Positions 50,401 to 62,829 of a stretch of 64,000 nt of DNA are shown here, piece by piece. The stretch comes from Watersipora subatra (taxonomy: Eukaryota; Bryozoa; Gymnolaemata; Cheilostomatida; Watersiporidae): NCBI RefSeq assembly GCF_963576615.1, contig NC_088711.1:21670182-21734181 (forward strand), given 5' to 3'. The notes beneath the pieces are model-generated. The model saw only the letters and a program-made list of their open reading frames with translations, made no database searches and was not told where the DNA came from. Made by a program: the position numbers and the translations under genes. Positions within the stretch are counted from its first letter, which is position 1. Each line of letters starts with the position of its first letter.

Positions 50401-50650
50401 TTATGATGAGCTTACTACTGACAGAAAGGATACTTGCATAGTCACCCGTGCTGCTGTTCGTGGTAAACCAACATCAATATATGCCGTGACTTCATAACAG
50501 TTTCTTACCCATAACCGCTAGAGACATAAGACTTAAATCTCAGACTGAAATATAACTCAGCCTAATGCTGGAATCTAGGTGCACCGAAGTCGTAACCAAA
50601 TTTTTACTTCTGAGGCACTTTCTCAAGGCCCCTGGGGCTAATTACAGGTG
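47440..50650 (+). pseudogene. Degenerate non-LTR (LINE) retrotransposon
   Basis: Remains of one ORF with an apurinic-like endonuclease followed by reverse transcriptase (Jockey/CR1-like group). Seen in order: the endonuclease start DRNAYGGGVLIAAKK, split by an insertion at 47505-48015; VFAGDMNLPGIDW at about 48210; GLSDNFIV at about 48435, where the usual catalytic SDH has Asn for His; a linker region at 48566-49144; RT fingers HVTPIHKKG and NYRPIALTSI; motif A as SNFKKVFD, with Asn where the catalytic Asp is expected; SGVLQGSVLGP; the YADD box at about 49797; and the C-terminal NRATRFIANLKGRD. At least five frameshifts or stops break it (near 48200, 48520, 49145, 49463 and 50130), so it is dead. 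The 5' end is truncated near 47440. The 3' end is near 50650 without a clear tail. Confidence 0.93.
47497..48023. mobile_element. 511-bp transposon inserted in the LINE, with 8-bp target duplication
   Basis: The LINE codon stretch GGGVLIAAKK is interrupted exactly at gttttgat: this 8-mer occurs at 47497-47504 and again at 48016-48023, and the 511 bases between are foreign. The insert ends are imperfect inverted repeats (GGGAAACAGTCCCAACATCG and reverse complement GGTTTATAGTCCGAACCTCG), and inner gtccgaac/tcgac motifs recur on both sides. An 8-bp duplication suits hAT-, P- or Merlin-type transposases; the family is not determined. No coding frame of its own. Confidence 0.88.
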
Positions 50651-51455
50651 TACTATAACTATCGAGTAAGTATTAGTGTTATTAATTTTTTTGTTCCGAG
50701 ATGTCAAAAGCATTTGTTGAGATCTGCTTACATGTGCATTGGTAAGGTACTACGTAGACAAGCAACAAGACTAGTTTAGAAGTATGTTCACGTTTAGCTA
50801 CAACGTTAACACGTTTTAGCTAATGTCTACTGCTTTTTTTTCCAAAGGTATGCAGAAGGAATATGTAGACTATCATATTCACTCTATATTTGCACTTAGA
50901 AATTCTTTATGCTGCATGGCGTAACGAAACGTTAATCTTGGTGTTTAAGTTTTATTGTTAGCTGCAGTTTCTAACATGATATAGATTCCAAAGTATCAAA
51001 AGGATTCCAAAAGTATCCTAGCCCCACTGCTTCTCACAGCATGGGACTACTAAGGCATGTTTCCCCAACGCTAGCTGGTGTATGTGTACACAATTTTTGT
51101 AAGCTAACATAGGGTGACAGCCTGCTAGTTGTGATCCTGCGAGTAGTTGGATTTTGGGCAATATATAAGTTACCGACCGCCCTTTAAAGACAGCAAGGGT
51201 TGGCTTTTTGGCTGCTTAGCTCCGTAATTTATAGCTCCAAAGTACAAAAAGTAATTTAATGGCAAATTTAATTAAATTTAAATACAAAAAAAGATGAAAA
51301 TATGTGCTGTTTATTTTCTCTCACCGAGCTCACGTTCTCTCAGTTTAAACCATGATTTAAATCGTTTTAGTATGCATCTGTTCTTTTTTCTGTGAGTTTC
51401 AGATACAATCCAAGTCTTCTGTTTGTTGCCTGTGTAGATTAATGGTGCAAGGTGT

Positions 51456-51637
51456 ACTGAACAGAGACCATCCACTTTACTAGACTTGACTGGTTGTGCT
51501 ACAATTAGGTTCTTATTTTGGTGTTGTGGTTTATAGATCTTTAATAGCATTCTGAGCCGATAGGCCCTTGTGTGGTCGCAGAACCTAAATGTAGCACAAC
51601 CAGTCAAGTCTATTAAAGTGGATGGTCTCTGTTCAGT
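51456..51637. repeat. Inverted duplication with 58-bp arms
   Basis: The arm at 51456-51513 (starting actgaacagagaccatccac) returns in reverse complement at 51580-51637 with a few differences, around a 66-bp spacer. Both arms are open outward and read the same short peptide (VAQPVKSxKVDGLCSV), on the minus strand in one arm and the plus strand in the other. No known protein is recognised. Confidence 0.8.
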
Positions 51638-52020
51638 TCTGGTTAGTCACAAAGGAACGAGTTATACACTTGATGATAACACAACAATAACATATAGTTT
51701 GCGTCATAGAACATATAGTGACCTTACGTTAAACTCTACAGTATGTATTCAGCCAATTTGGTTTCTGACAACAACCAGTAAAACAGAGCGTGGCTGAATA
51801 GGCTCAACTGATCTTAATTGAATGCATATTGCAAATAACAAGCTATATTATGTAGCTTATAAATTATTTGTCAAATTGCTTAATAATTACAAAGCCCATA
51901 GCGAATCCATCAACAGAATTCAGTCAGATTTTAACGGAATTGTGTCGTTGCTCTTATATTTTTAAGCAGATAATACAGTTTATAAAAATTGAGGTAAGAC
52001 AATTATATAGTGGTGCACCA

Positions 52021-52105
52021 ATATAGCGTAGTAATTATATAGTAATTATAATTATTACGCTATATTAGTTCTTAGTACAATTATCAAAAATTGATAATTG
52101 TACTA
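52021..52105. repeat. Two adjacent AT-rich hairpins
   Basis: A first hairpin at 52021-52065 has 19-base arms with one mismatch (atatagcgtagtaattata). A second at 52073-52105 has perfect 15-base arms (tagtacaattatcaa) around aaa. The motif ctagtacaattattg recurs at 52130. They may be remnants of small foldback elements. Confidence 0.8.
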
Positions 52106-52139
52106 CGCACCAATATAACCTAGTACAATTATTGACTGC

Positions 52140-53649
52140 AATCATGTAGTACAATCACAGAATAAATATAGTTTTGGGATTTGCTTGCGCCCAGGCAATA
52201 AGTTTACCTATGCTGTTTGTTTGTCATGCAAACAAATGTAGCATCATCTCATTCAAAAAGTACAGCAAGCACTGTGCGAATACAAGCGACTGATGAAAAT
52301 GTCATGAAGAGTCAGTAAGATTGCATGGGAAAAAACGTTCAACAATAAATTCTCAAACTAGGCAGAGACACCGCCACAGCTAAAACCGTCACACAGAATA
52401 AAGAACAATGAAGTGTGCTGATATGCAACAAAAGCCTTGACTGAAAGATGGAAGTTTGCTCAAACGGAACCATTCCAAGTAATGCGGGTCTCATTCAAAC
52501 AACAGATTTCGTCCTACACATTTGTCTAACTTTTAGCAGTTGTGGGTTAGCTAGTTCACTAGTCTAGTTGTTCTCAGTTTGTGGTGTTTTTTTCCTGGTT
52601 TGATAAGTAATTTGAGTAATTTATTCAATATTTTTTTATTAGATAACAACAACAACATCCTGGCTAGCATGTGTTGAATTGATAGAGAATCGATTTTGTT
52701 TATTGGGGTGAATTGAACCGATCCATTGAAATTAAGATAGCTAAAGAACTGATAAATGGATTGCAGTCACTTCGCTTAAATAACAAACTGAATCAATTCC
52801 TATACAACCTATGATGTAAAATAATTGAGAAATGAATTTTTGATTTTTTGATGAGAACTGAATCGAGTCAATTTTTAAAGCCTTTAAAAATCTCTAGCAA
52901 ATATTGATGTACTGAAGCAGCATTTAATCTGTTAGTTCTAGGTTTAAGTGAGTTTTAATAGAAATGTTTGATTTCATCCCATTTATAATATGTGTTGCTT
53001 ATGTTGCCCAATTCTGTTATACACACATACTCGTAAGAATTTAAATTCGCGTGAACTTTTTGAGAGTAATTACTGCTGTTTATAAATTGTTTGGCAACTT
53101 CTTTGGTAATAAAGTTTATTTGGTGACTCCAACATTTGCATTTTTGACTAAATTTATTTTAAGTTTTAACAATGTGCTAATTTCATTGAGAACAAAAGGC
53201 ATTACATGAATTTTAAAAAGTTAAATTAAACTTGCTATGACAGTTAGCCTCCAATCATTGATATTGTCAAGTGTAGCCCCCTTTTCTATTAGTCTTAAAA
53301 ATACTTGTTAGTCGTAAGGTTAACAGACTAGTGTCATGTTTGTGTTTACTTCCTGTTACTGTTGACCTATAATATGATCAACTGAAATTACCTTTTCTGT
53401 TCATTGATAAATGGTCAATTTTTGCTTGTCATATTTCAGTGAGTAGCCACTTTCTATTGTAATTTAGCCTCTCGCATTCCTGCTGTTGATTTTTACATTC
53501 ACAATGTAATGCTTTTTGTGTTATACTAGTAAATAATACTACAAAATTAGTTTTACCCAAGAGTTATGGTTGTTGAAATTCTGTAGGATTGATTGCAATT
53601 CTTGCAATTGATTTTCAATGAATAGATATTATTTTTGAATGCTAGAGAG
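52140..53649. other. Upstream region of DDX20
   Basis: No other gene is recognised. The DDX20 promoter should lie here, but no TATA box at a convincing position is visible, and a 5' UTR intron cannot be excluded (gctag precedes the start codon). Confidence 0.45.
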
Positions 53650-56600
53650 ATGCAGCCTGACACAACCACAAGTTCTGATACAGTTGCTTCCGCCACTCCG
53701 CCTAAAATTGGCCACCAGGTTAGCCAGAAGCCAAGAACAGAAGATATTCGGTTGGATGAGGATTTGTCATTTCATAGCCTTGGACTTGGTCCACTACTCT
53801 TGAAAGGATTGAGTGAGTCAGGATTTGAAAAGCCATCCCCCATACAACTAGCCTCTATTCCATATGGTAGATGTGGTTTAGGTAAGCTCTCTGGTCAAAC
53901 CAATGTTTAGACAGGCGGAACAAGCCTTTATCATAGATCAAAGTTGCCTGATTTTATATAGCCGCTCAATGCTATAAAACAGCTAATACATGCAATTAAC
54001 TTCAGTCTAAGTTGCTACTGAGTTATTGCCTTCAAAAATCTACTTGATTTGTCAAATTGTGGTTTTATTTTGTGGTTGACTGCTTGGTTGGTTATATGCT
54101 ATTGCCTATCTAGTTTGGTAACATCATATGCACTTTTTCATTTCCCACAGTTATAAGGGATTTGTATATTTGTATTTATTGTGTGAACCAACAATTTAAT
54201 GACAAAAATTATTCATTCAGTGTAGGTCTGTTCTGTGAGTTGTTAAGCAATTTACCCATCTAATGCGTTACTTCGTACTAGTTACTGCCACTAATAAAGC
54301 ATGAGTAGCCTTCGTGCTCATAACTACATTTACTTTTTATGGCTACCAGCTAGTCTCTGTTTTAGACCTTGTTGTACAAGCAAAGTCCGGCACCGGTAAG
54401 ACATGCGTTTTCACCATCATAGCCTTAGAGTCCGTCAACATTGATGTGAAGAGTCCTCAGGTGAGTATTCAACTCCTGAACCTTCATCAGCGCAAAAGTC
54501 TTTCAATATCTGTTATGGGTGTGTGTGTGTGTGTGTGTGTGTGTGTCACTATTTGTCTGAGTTGTTTTGATCTGTCACCTTACTGTAACTAAGATACATG
54601 TATGTAGAATTTGTTTGCCACCTTCCACACTGTCATATCAGGCAGTTGTTTTTTTTATATAGCTCTTTTTCTGCTCATATGGAATAAGCAAAAAACTAGT
54701 CAATAAACAACCTTTAGCACTTTTAGTATAATCCTCTAAAGACAATCCTCGCCTTTGGTACCACATGTACGGGTATTCTGCAAATTGTATAAAATTGTTT
54801 ATACAAGTAATGGTATCAGGTTATCGGGATAAAGTATATCAGGTTAGTATGTATATACTATTGCATTTTTTCGTAGAAATTTTCCCACGACCAAACGAGC
54901 GGATGCGAAGTGTGGGAGTTTTTATGATAAATGCATGTGCACACAACTTACGAAAATTATTCATCAACAATGAGACGAACCCTTGTTTTAAAATCTCATC
55001 AACAAATTTAACCATCGTTTTGTAGAGTCGTTAAAGTATAATAACGATACAAAACACATTTAAACCTATTTAAATGTGTTATCAAGTCTTTGTAAACCGT
55101 CGGCATTATCTTAAAACTTACCCATCTGATCGGATTACACTCAAATAGACATATTAATTTGGACGAAAATTGCCACAAAGCACTTGAAAAGCTTGGTTTA
55201 ATAAAAGTTGAGACCAGCTTACGATACGCCAATAAAGCCGTGCGATAGGTGGTATAACTATTTAGCAGTGCGCATTTCACAAGAAACCCGTGCTCATTTC
55301 ACCAGTCTATGGCATTGTTTACTTGTAATCGAATTTATTCCAAGGTTTCTGTAATGAACGTAGACCGTTTGAGGCATAGGCCGAATTACACGTACGAAAT
55401 TGTGCTACACAGTTTATCAGCCTATGTTTTTTGTCCAATCACCGAAGGTTTCATTATTTAAAACGTTAGCCGAAAATATTTACAACTTATGTACAAGCTA
55501 GGGCCGAACTACAACGCCCCTTTATGACGAGAACATTTTTTATTTTAGTTGCTGCAGTTTGCAGAAAACTTTCAGACACGTGAACGCTCATACATGCTTT
55601 CTGTTAAAGATCGCTATCAAAACCATTCTACATTCAACGCAACCAACTTTCAAACTGTGTATAGTACACAGTAGCTTGCCATTTAACTTCTACTTTTGCA
55701 TTTCAGAGTTATAATAAACATTTCCTTATCGTTGTTGGTAAAATACATACATTACAGTAGGTTAGGCCTACAGCTTAAATTAATATTTTTTTATCGTTGT
55801 AAAACAAGTTTGAGATAGTAGTAGATTAGGTGTGATTGTTTGTGTGATTAGGTGTGATTTATTATTGTATTAAACCAAGCTTTTCAAGCTATTTCTAGAA
55901 CATTTCTATTTCAAACAAGTCTCATTTACATTATACTCTGTCAATTCCTGCTGAGAACTACTTTTTCAACAACCAACAGTACCCTTTCTTTTTTTCATTA
56001 TCACTGTGGTCGTGGGCTGTATGACAGTGGAATTTCTAGTGTTATAATATGTTGGTTGCATATAACTGAAATGCTAGTTCCTAGTTGTATTAATTTTAGA
56101 AATATTCCTAGAGTTTACCTGGTAAAGTGCTTCAACAGGTGTGTGTTACCTAGCTCCAAATTTGTTATCACCAATAAGATTAGTTTAAATTACTTTTGTC
56201 ATGTAACGAGCAATTTCTTTGAAGATGACTTACAGATTCATAAAAGTTATAATATTATTACTATTATAATATTATAACTTAAACTTAATATTATAACGTA
56301 AATTTATTACTTGATTAGATTTAATGAATAATTTGTGTGTCAACTCTTTCTAAAACACTGATTGCATTTGGTTCATAATCAAGTGTCGAATTCAAATTCA
56401 TACCCTTACTATAAAACTAGACTTTTAGCAGGCTAGCGATTTTTGCTCATTGACTTCTTGAACTGAATGATTATTGATTCAAACAGACTAGTTAAATGCA
56501 ACATAAAGAGTTTTCTGCACTTTTCTAATTTAGTTAGTATCAGAGGGAAGACAATTCTTAATCTCACATCATAACATTAATTACATTTGCTTGAATAGAA

Positions 56601-59600
56601 TACTCGAATATTCCCAATCAATTTACCAAACTGTTGCCTCAATTTGTCAAACAAAACCCTTCGGATTTCTTTAACTCCTTATCAGAAATGCTGTTTGTAA
56701 TCTGTAACGTGATTTTGTATTCAGGCGATTTTGTATGATGCAAAAAATAGGGCTGCTATAGGAAAAGCGTATCGAATAAAATGTTATTAATTAATGTTTA
56801 AAGTGCTATGGGAACATCCTAGCAGTAGAACTTGGTATCTGTTTTTGATGGTTCCATCATAATCGAGGGGACAACATCCATGATGATCCATTGGCTGAGT
56901 CAAAGACTTTAATTTGATACAGCGAGGTGACTAGTTGATTAGATGAAGACAAAAAAGACTTCATTTTTTATTAATTAATAGAACTACTGGTATAAGCGCA
57001 ACTTCTTGTTTTGAACATTAATAAGTGTAACATAGTGTAATGCTCTTTGGCTGGATATCTGCTGAGACATGAATCAAAGTTGGAATTTTTTTAACTTATG
57101 TCGTGGGCCATCTTATCAAATAAATTTGTATTGTTAAGGACATCCTTTGACCAGAATTTCAAAGATTTTTTGCAATAACTGATTGGGTTGAGTGTAACAT
57201 TTACGAGGGGTTATTTAGCATTTCTATATGCATATTCTAGCCTCAAAATGATTAATCATTTTGACAAGCAACTCAAATTTTTTGTTGTTGTTGACACTTG
57301 TTCCTCTTTTAAATTTTTTATCTAACTGTATATAGATATTTATTATGAAACGTTTGATGTATGCAAAGATGGCTCAAGCATGTCAAGTCATATTAACAAT
57401 TATTCTACTGCTAGTATTTCGAGCTCATTGGTGTCTATCAGGTTATGAAACATATTTGTCTGAAGGAAAAATGGATATCATGGTTGGGCAAGTACATAAA
57501 TATGTCTGCATGTAATAGCATTATTACTTATTAGTCTAGGTTTTCTGTAGAAATGACCATTCATATGACTTACTGTAGGAAACTCATTTGGTGAGTAAGG
57601 CTGATGGTTGTATTGTCAGTTATTCTTTATTAGGTTCTGATGCTTACGCCGACTCGAGAAATAGCTCTGCAGGTGGAGGAGGTAGTGAAAAGTATAGGGA
57701 GGGCTGTACCTGGTTTGACCTGCCACTGTTCTATTGGAGGTCTCTCTGTTAAGGAGGATAAGGGGAGCGTGAACAAGGCACACATCGTTATAGGTACCCC
57801 AGGTAGGTAGCTTCATTTTTGAACAAAGAGCTGTCATTCAGAGGTGGCGTTCAATTAGAAGTGGGCGTTCAATTAGAGGTGGGCGTTCAATTAGAGGTTT
57901 TAAGGTAGTTAAATTTTTTTTGATGTAGTTTATTACATAGTTTAGTTAATTGTTTTTGTTGTAATACTATATATAATAATCTGAAGTAGTTATTGGCAAT
58001 TTTTCTGTGGCTGTGGAAGGAGTTGAACAAAATGCAGATGATTTTTGTTAGAATCTTTGCTCTTACTAACAATGGTATTGACATAGGAAGCAAGCAAATA
58101 TTGGAACAAGTCAATTTTGCATGTCAAAATTTACTCTATCTCAGTATCCATTAAATTTATTTCATGTTCATATCAACATACATTTATTCAATATTTGTTA
58201 TTGTAATAAAATATTATTACAATAATTTCTGTTTGTTAAATATTTTCTTGCAAGACAGTCTACAGTTTTAGAGGTGCCAGAACCACAATTAGGTATTGAC
58301 TGAGTCATGATCAGCATAATACATAGTAATAGATGTATGGGGTCAATAGTAACAATATTACAGGTCGTGTGAAACAACTAATGGAGTTATCCGCTCTTGT
58401 TACAAGCTCTGTGCGTCTGTTTGTATTGGATGAGGCTGACAAATTGCTGGAGGCAAGCTTTCAGGATCAGATTAAGTATGTAGGTTTATGATGTATTCTG
58501 TATGTCCTCAACTTGAGGCTGTCCCAAGATATATATAATTTTTTGTCTTTTATAGCTTCATATAAAGCTCAACAAATCTGTGCAAATCAAGATTGTTTAT
58601 TGTAATGCAGAGAAACATGCAATAAATCGACTGACTTGTTTCAGCCTTCTATCCTCCCACTTTATCTGGAATGTTTTTCACATTAGCAGCCATAATAATG
58701 TAAAAGAATAATTAGTGAAACTATACAAGTGATGGTGGGTCATGATTTCTGAGATTCATCCCTGAATGTGTAGGGCATGCTATCAAAAACCCAATTCACC
58801 GCAGATGACTGTTCATATCAACCCTGCTCCACTAGAGTTAACAACGTGTGTCATAAAATTTTATATAATTACCCTATACTAAATGATTTTACTGCTCTTT
58901 GAATTTGCCAATGACACTAGTGTAAAACACACGCAAACCGGTATAGCTACTAGAATACTTATCAACCTTTCTGTGGGCCAGACATAAATGATAGCATACA
59001 CCTGGGAATAAAATTTTGGCTCATCCACAACTGTTTTATGCAATTTAAACGATTTTGAATCTCCCTCCTCTCTGGCTACATTTTATGGCTCTTTGATCAA
59101 TGGGTTTAAGCGTGATGATGTTATGTCCGTGAAGCGTTAGTGTGTCAACTAGTGCTACGTATTTCTATAGTCAAATTTTGGTCGATATAAGGTTAAGGCA
59201 TAGCCAATGATCAGTAGCAACATGATTTCAATGTCAACATTGCGTTGTACAGTTCAATTTATTCCGTCTAATTGTTCCGATATATTACTTTGAGGACATC
59301 CATTTATTAAGCTAGTTACTATTTTATTGCATTAAAAATTGTTTTCAAAAAATCTATTAAATAAAAATTTGTTATTTCAGAACTTCATTTTTTTAAAAGG
59401 AGCAGTGATTCAGAAGGCATTTCTCCTGTCGGAGCAGTTGTCTTAAGACGATGATTATGTCAAATTATGTTGTCCGTGGGGTAACTTTATGGTGGTGTTG
59501 TCTTTTTTTAACAACTTTTGTCACTCCGGAACGCTATAAGCGTACTAAAGAACTGTAGTGACACAATTCTGCTGCACATGATGAAACTTCATTTAACTGC

Positions 59601-60010
59601 ATTTCTCGACGCAGGTCATGTTACTGTCAGTACTATGTTACTGTTAGTAGGCCATTCTTTAGTGCTCCTTCAAATGTTAATCAACTGATTCTTCGATGTA
59701 ACATTGTTTTGTAAAAGCTTAGACTATAATAGACAGTATTACTATGATTGCAGCATCACAATTTTTTCTGGTCATTTTTTGGTTTCCATGTATTTGGTGT
59801 TTTAGGTAAGAATTGATTACTAGTGTTGAGAACAACCTATTACGGTTTTGTGTTTATCTACTTTCAGCTGGATATACTCGGGCCTCCCAGAAAGCAAGCA
59901 GATGATTGCTGCCTCAGCGACATATAAGGAGGAAGTTGTACAGCACTTGTGCAACTACATGCATAATCCAACATTTGTTCGCCTCAACTCAAATGATCCG
60001 GTTTTACTTG
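53650..60010 (+). CDS. DDX20: DDX20 / Gemin3, DEAD-box RNA helicase of the SMN complex (3' partial)
   Basis: ATP-dependent RNA helicase that in animals joins the SMN complex for spliceosomal snRNP assembly. Five exons: 53650-53881, 54366-54460, 57634-57802, 58364-58475 and 59868-60010, with matching phases, encoding residues 1-250. Motifs in order: Q motif GFEKPSPIQ (58-66), Walker A AKSGTGKT (83-90), PTREIA (115-120), GG (144-145), TPGR (164-167), DEAD (188-191) and SAT (219-221). The blocks [20 protein letters not shown] and [12 protein letters not shown] are specific to DDX20 among DEAD-box proteins. The second RecA domain (motifs IV-VI) and the long C-terminal tail are absent: no further exon is seen before 64000, so the gene continues beyond the window. 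The start at 53650 is the first in-frame ATG after an upstream stop. Introns contain a GT microsatellite and a 19-bp repeat. Confidence 0.95.
54519..54546. repeat. (GT)n microsatellite in DDX20 intron 2
   Basis: About 14 uninterrupted gt dinucleotides starting about 60 bases after the donor site of exon 2. Confidence 0.95.
56244..56280. repeat. Perfect AT hairpin in a DDX20 intron
   Basis: Fifteen-base arms aagttataatattat and ataatattataactt around a seven-base loop. Purely A/T apart from one G and C per arm. Confidence 0.8.
57841..57897. repeat. 19-bp tandem repeat, three copies, DDX20 intron 3
   Basis: Three copies of gaggtgggcgttcaattag with one or two changes each, about 40 bases after the donor site of exon 3. 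Confidence 0.9.
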
Positions 60011-60872
60011 GTAGGTGTAAGCACTAGTGTGCAAAATTGGAGATCCATGTCAAGATAGTGTGGGAGTTATGAAACTTATGCTGTGTTTTTGATTAATAAT
60101 TCATTTTCAAAGCTTTTTTGGCAAATTATATAGAGTTATATGCAGCCAAATCTCTACAAAAGTTTTATTTAACATTTGCATTATGTGTTAAAACCATTAC
60201 GTTGGAGCAAATATTTATATAAGAACATACTATAAATAATTTAATTTTTTTCTAAAGCCAAGAATTTGCAATAACTCCGCTACTTGAGGCAACTTATGAT
60301 ATTACAGTTAATTAAAATTGCATTAAAATTAAAACCTCATACAAAATTATGTAAAAAACTAATTAGAAAATTAACAAAATTATATGTGAATGACGGAACA
60401 AAGAAAGTAATAAGAATAAAACCAAGCATTTATTGTTTTTTACCTTAGGTCATGCATGCATAAGTGTAGGCTTGGCTATGAGCCTATGTGTGGGTTTAAA
60501 GCCAGAAGTGGTGGTGGAGATGAGCAGTTTCGTGTTCGCCCATATAACCTTGAGGAAGTTTAAACCAATATATTGTATATGGTTTATTTACTGCCATTTT
60601 TGATTTATTTTCATTTTCGCTAGCCTCTTCACTTGCACTTACAAAACTATGAAACTCTGAGAGGGTATAAATTCAAACATTTACTAAAATTTCATGTTGT
60701 TTTGAAAAATTTATTAAGGCATTTGTCGGTAGAGGTTTGAATACGTATATGACTTGTAGACCTCGTTCATTCATCATTGCAGAAAAGGTAAAGTAGTAGA
60801 ATAAAAAAATTTAATTGAGTTGAAATTTTGAAAAAATTTGAAATTGATAAGTTGAAAATCCACATGCGTTAA
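60011..60872. other. DDX20 intronic sequence, nothing recognised
   Basis: Follows the donor of the fifth DDX20 exon. No acceptor followed by helicase domain 2 sequence was seen here or further right. Confidence 0.5.
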
Positions 60873-61770
60873 AGGTTTACTTGCAACAAAATTCACATTA
60901 CAGTTATTTGGTATCAAAAGATTCACCATGTTTTACTCTGCTGTGTTGTAGCTGCAAAATATCTGGAAATGTGATTACGAGCTCTTAAGAGCTCAAAAAT
61001 GAACAGTTAATCGCCGCCATCACGAAACCGCCATATATCGGAATCAGCTTATTTCTCTGACGTAGTTATTTCATTTGGTTATTGTTTTGACACGTGATTT
61101 TCTCACGTGAATTGAAAAGCCAATAAAAGGCTCAATATAAAACGTATCATAGCACTAGTTTATGACAAACACTTCGGGTTTTACGGAGGAGCCCTTATCA
61201 AATATAGATGCTCGCTAGTTTACAGTTTTGTTTCGGTTTGGTCTAATCGTCTAGTCGTAATCTGATCATGTGACCCAATACTTCGCAAATAATTTCTGCA
61301 GCATTTTTCGATTATCACAGGTGACCAACAGGCTCATCATGATTATCAGACAACGATATGTACGCCTTCGAGCTAAGGTTAAAAAACTAAACAAATTTTT
61401 AAGGCAGGTTTGAGATATCAGTGCTCAAAATGATAGCATTACAATGATGATGAAATAGACGCATAAGAACAATAGACATGGTTTTATTGAATGCGTGAAG
61501 TATATTTGTAAAAGTATTTTGACGATTGAGGTTGCATGAAAGTGTAAACAGAAGCCATCTTGTTCAATTACGTCCCATTTGAGCCGTTTTGGAAAGAGAT
61601 TCTAATCTACAGCAGTGTCGTGATGGCGGTGAGTAACTGTTCGTTTTTAAGCTTGTAGGAGCTTGTAATCACATTTCCACATATTTTGCACCTACAACAC
61701 AGCGGAGTAAGACATAGTGAATCTTTTGATACCAAATAACTGTAATGTGAATTTTGTTGCAAGCCTAACG
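60873..61770. mobile_element. TTAA-flanked inverted-repeat element, copy 3 (full length)
   Basis: An 898-bp copy of the family at 3886-4806. The left end AGGTTTACTTGCAACAAAAT is well kept; the right end is slightly altered (ttgcaagcctaacg). TTAA flanks both sides (60869-60872 and 61771-61774). It is in the same orientation as copy 2. No transposase. Confidence 0.85.
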
Positions 61771-61841
61771 TTAAGGTAGCTATTTGAAGTCGTAAACAAA
61801 TAAACTAAAAAACTGAAAACAAAAAATCTGCATTTGCAAAA

Positions 61842-61912
61842 TGCATCGGCCGGGAATCGAACCCGGGCCTCCCGCGTGGCAGGCGAGAATTCTACCACTG
61901 AACCACCGATGC
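61842..61912 (-). tRNA. tRNA-Gly (anticodon GCC)
   Basis: On the minus strand the 71 bases fold as a standard tRNA: acceptor stem GCATCGG/CCGATGC with discriminator A, A box TGGTTCAGTGG, anticodon loop with GCC, and B box GGTTCGATTCC. It has no intron. Four Ts follow immediately on the minus strand (61838-61841), a polymerase III stop. All stems pair, so it looks functional. It lies in a presumed DDX20 intron or 3' flank, antisense to that gene and between two transposons. Confidence 0.97.
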
Positions 61913-62049
61913 TTCATACCTAATAACCATCCACTTTCTTAATACTACTAAAGCAATTGCGCATACGCTTGACTGCGTAGAGCCGTAGACCACCGTAGTT
62001 GGCTATTTGAGTGACTCTTGCAAGCATCCATGCTAGTGCTGGGCACGAG

Positions 62050-62435
62050 CAGTGTGGTATAGTTTCACAGAGTCCCGCGACCAGCAGAAGCGTATACGGG
62101 AGCTCGCTCGATTCCAAACAAACAGGCCACGCCTACTATTTTTATATAAGTTATAATGGAGAAGCCGCAACATTAATCAACAAAAACTACTCCCATTAGC
62201 AGTCACTTTACAATTGATTGTTGTATTATGAACCATTTGAAAGAAAACAAAATTTCCTACAAAAAGCTGCTAATAACGTTTTTGTAAAAACGTAAAGTAA
62301 ATGCAAAAAAGAGCGGTATTGACAGCGAGGTATGAATATTCCATTAGAGATCAGTATGTCGATCGGGTTTGTTTGGAATCGGACGTTTTTGTTTCCGGTT
62401 TTGGTCGCAAGACTTTTTAAAGCTATATGACTCTG
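62050..62435. mobile_element. MITE copy B (family of 42922-43286)
   Basis: Starts CAGTGTGGTATAGTTTCACA and ends with gctatatgactctg; similar throughout to copy A. Together with copy C it is inserted in the hAT terminus: GGCACGAG lies at 62042-62049 and again at 62830-62837, an 8-bp duplication around the pair. Confidence 0.87.
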
Positions 62436-62441
62436 ACAGTA

Positions 62442-62829
62442 CAGAGCTGAATAATTTCACAGAGTTTTGCTGCTAACGGATGCGCATATCGGAGCTCGCA
62501 CGGCTCCAAACAAATAGGCCGCGCCCACGATTGTTTTATATAAGTTATAATGGAGATGCCGCAACACTAACCAACAAAAATTACTCCCATTGGCAGTCGC
62601 TCTGAAATTGATTATTGTATTATACACCATTTGAAAGAAGACAAATTTTCCTACAAGAAACGACAAATGATTTTTTGTAATAAAATAAAGTAAATGCAAA
62701 AGAGTGAGATGTTGAGAGCGAGGTAAGAATATTCCATTAGAGATCAGTATGTCGATCGGGTTTGTTTGGAATCAAGCGTTTTTGTTTCCGGCTTTTGGTC
62801 ACGGGACTCTGTGAAACTATATGGCTCTG
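62442..62829. mobile_element. MITE copy C (family of 42922-43286)
   Basis: Starts CAGAGCTGAATAATTTCACA and ends aaactatatggctctg, so its terminal repeats begin CAGAG as in hAT elements. It lies head-to-tail with copy B, separated by six bases. It is diverged from B at many positions, so the pair is not a very recent tandem duplication. Confidence 0.87.
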
